From positions 12,939 through 76,938 of the forward strand of contig JBGZEX010000076.1 of assembly GCA_041846495.1 (NCBI GenBank): a stretch of DNA of 64,000 bases. Direction: 5' to 3'. Position numbers and translations under genes: made by a program. Shown piece after piece: positions 63,731-64,000 of the stretch. Below the pieces are notes generated by a model that saw only the letters and a program-made list of their open reading frames with translations, had not been told where the DNA came from and did no database searches. This DNA comes from JBGZEX01 sp041846495 (lineage in GTDB: Bacteria; Bacteroidota; Bacteroidia; Bacteroidales; Marinifilaceae). Within the stretch, counting starts at the first letter, position 1. Each line of letters begins with the position of its first letter.

Positions 63731-64000
63731 GCGGAACCATGTCCTGAGGAAGGAATGAAAATACACACTTTTAGGACAATACCAGCTTTGGAGGATTTGG
63801 TGGCTCGGCGGAGGCAGTTTTGAAGGTGGAGGAGCAAGCGGTAGCCGCATACCGGCTACCGGTAGTGTAAAATAAACTGTGTCACGCATTATTTCTCTAT
63901 AGAAAACTCATCGGTCGGGGAGCGGCCAGCGCCAAGGGGCGGGACCACCCGTCGCGACGAGCGTAAAATTACAACAACTTAAATCTCTCGCCAAATTTTA
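63731..64000. other. Non-coding tail of the IS256-like remnant and flank
   Basis: No gene is supported here. A 9-bp hairpin, CGGTAGCCG (63839-63847) and CGGCTACCG (63853-63861), is followed by GTGTAAAATAAACTGTGTCA (63865-63884), which may be the right end of the IS256-like element. The last 110 bases hold nothing I recognise. Confidence 0.4.

Noticed and set aside
63236..63889. 217-codon minus-strand open frame
   Set aside because: Antisense to the decayed IS256 transposase, whose fragments on the plus strand match the family in correct order.

Overview
The window comes from a Bacteroidales-type member of the Bacteroidota. The evidence is two SusC/SusD (RagA/RagB) outer-membrane uptake pairs, an ECF sigma/FecR pair beside a SusC that carries an STN domain, many lipoproteins with an N-terminal lipobox, a PG0541-family efflux-associated protein, and -7 boxes of the TAnnTTTG type ahead of several genes. 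No rRNA, tRNA or CRISPR was seen.

Layout. 1-1.5 kb: a Tsx-like DUF5020 porin followed by an AzgA-type purine permease cut by the window edge. 1.7-3.2 kb: an unrecognised two-membrane-segment protein and a strong terminator, then a fimbrillin-like gene remnant. 3.5-9.7 kb (minus): lepA, an MTA/SAH-deaminase-like amidohydrolase, tadA and mutS, a compact housekeeping operon. 9.9-12 kb (plus): yicC, gmk, nadD. 12.2-15.9 kb (plus): a YitT membrane protein, then a BtuF/BtuC/BtuD-like importer. 15.9-22.4 kb (minus): a complete tripartite RND efflux operon led by a TetR regulator and ended by the PG0541-family protein. 22.6-24.6 kb (plus): dnaG.

24.6-39.9 kb (minus): the most unusual part. Seven tightly packed genes are read in this order: ABC ATPase; a giant ABC-2 permease with a degenerate M1-peptidase-like and a golvesin-like domain; TolC-like channel; periplasmic adaptor; RND permease; a second RND permease fused in frame to a membrane linker and a complete ABC ATPase domain; and a small ABC-2 permease. 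This looks like a hybrid RND-ABC envelope transporter. I know of no described system with this arrangement.

40.1-41.4 kb: recO and rdgB. 41.5-60.1 kb (minus): ECF sigma, FecR, SusC (STN), SusD, a FAS1-like lipoprotein, a small lipoprotein and an S41-like protein with both catalytic residues apparently lost; then a BACON lipoprotein, a second SusC/SusD, a zinc metallopeptidase and a DUF4302 lipoprotein. The protease-like partners and the absence of any glycoside hydrolase suggest protein or peptide capture rather than glycan use (inference). 60.4-62.0 kb (plus): an AspT/YidE-type transporter with a strong terminator. 62.1-64 kb: two decayed insertion sequences (IS1182-like and IS256-like) abutting each other.
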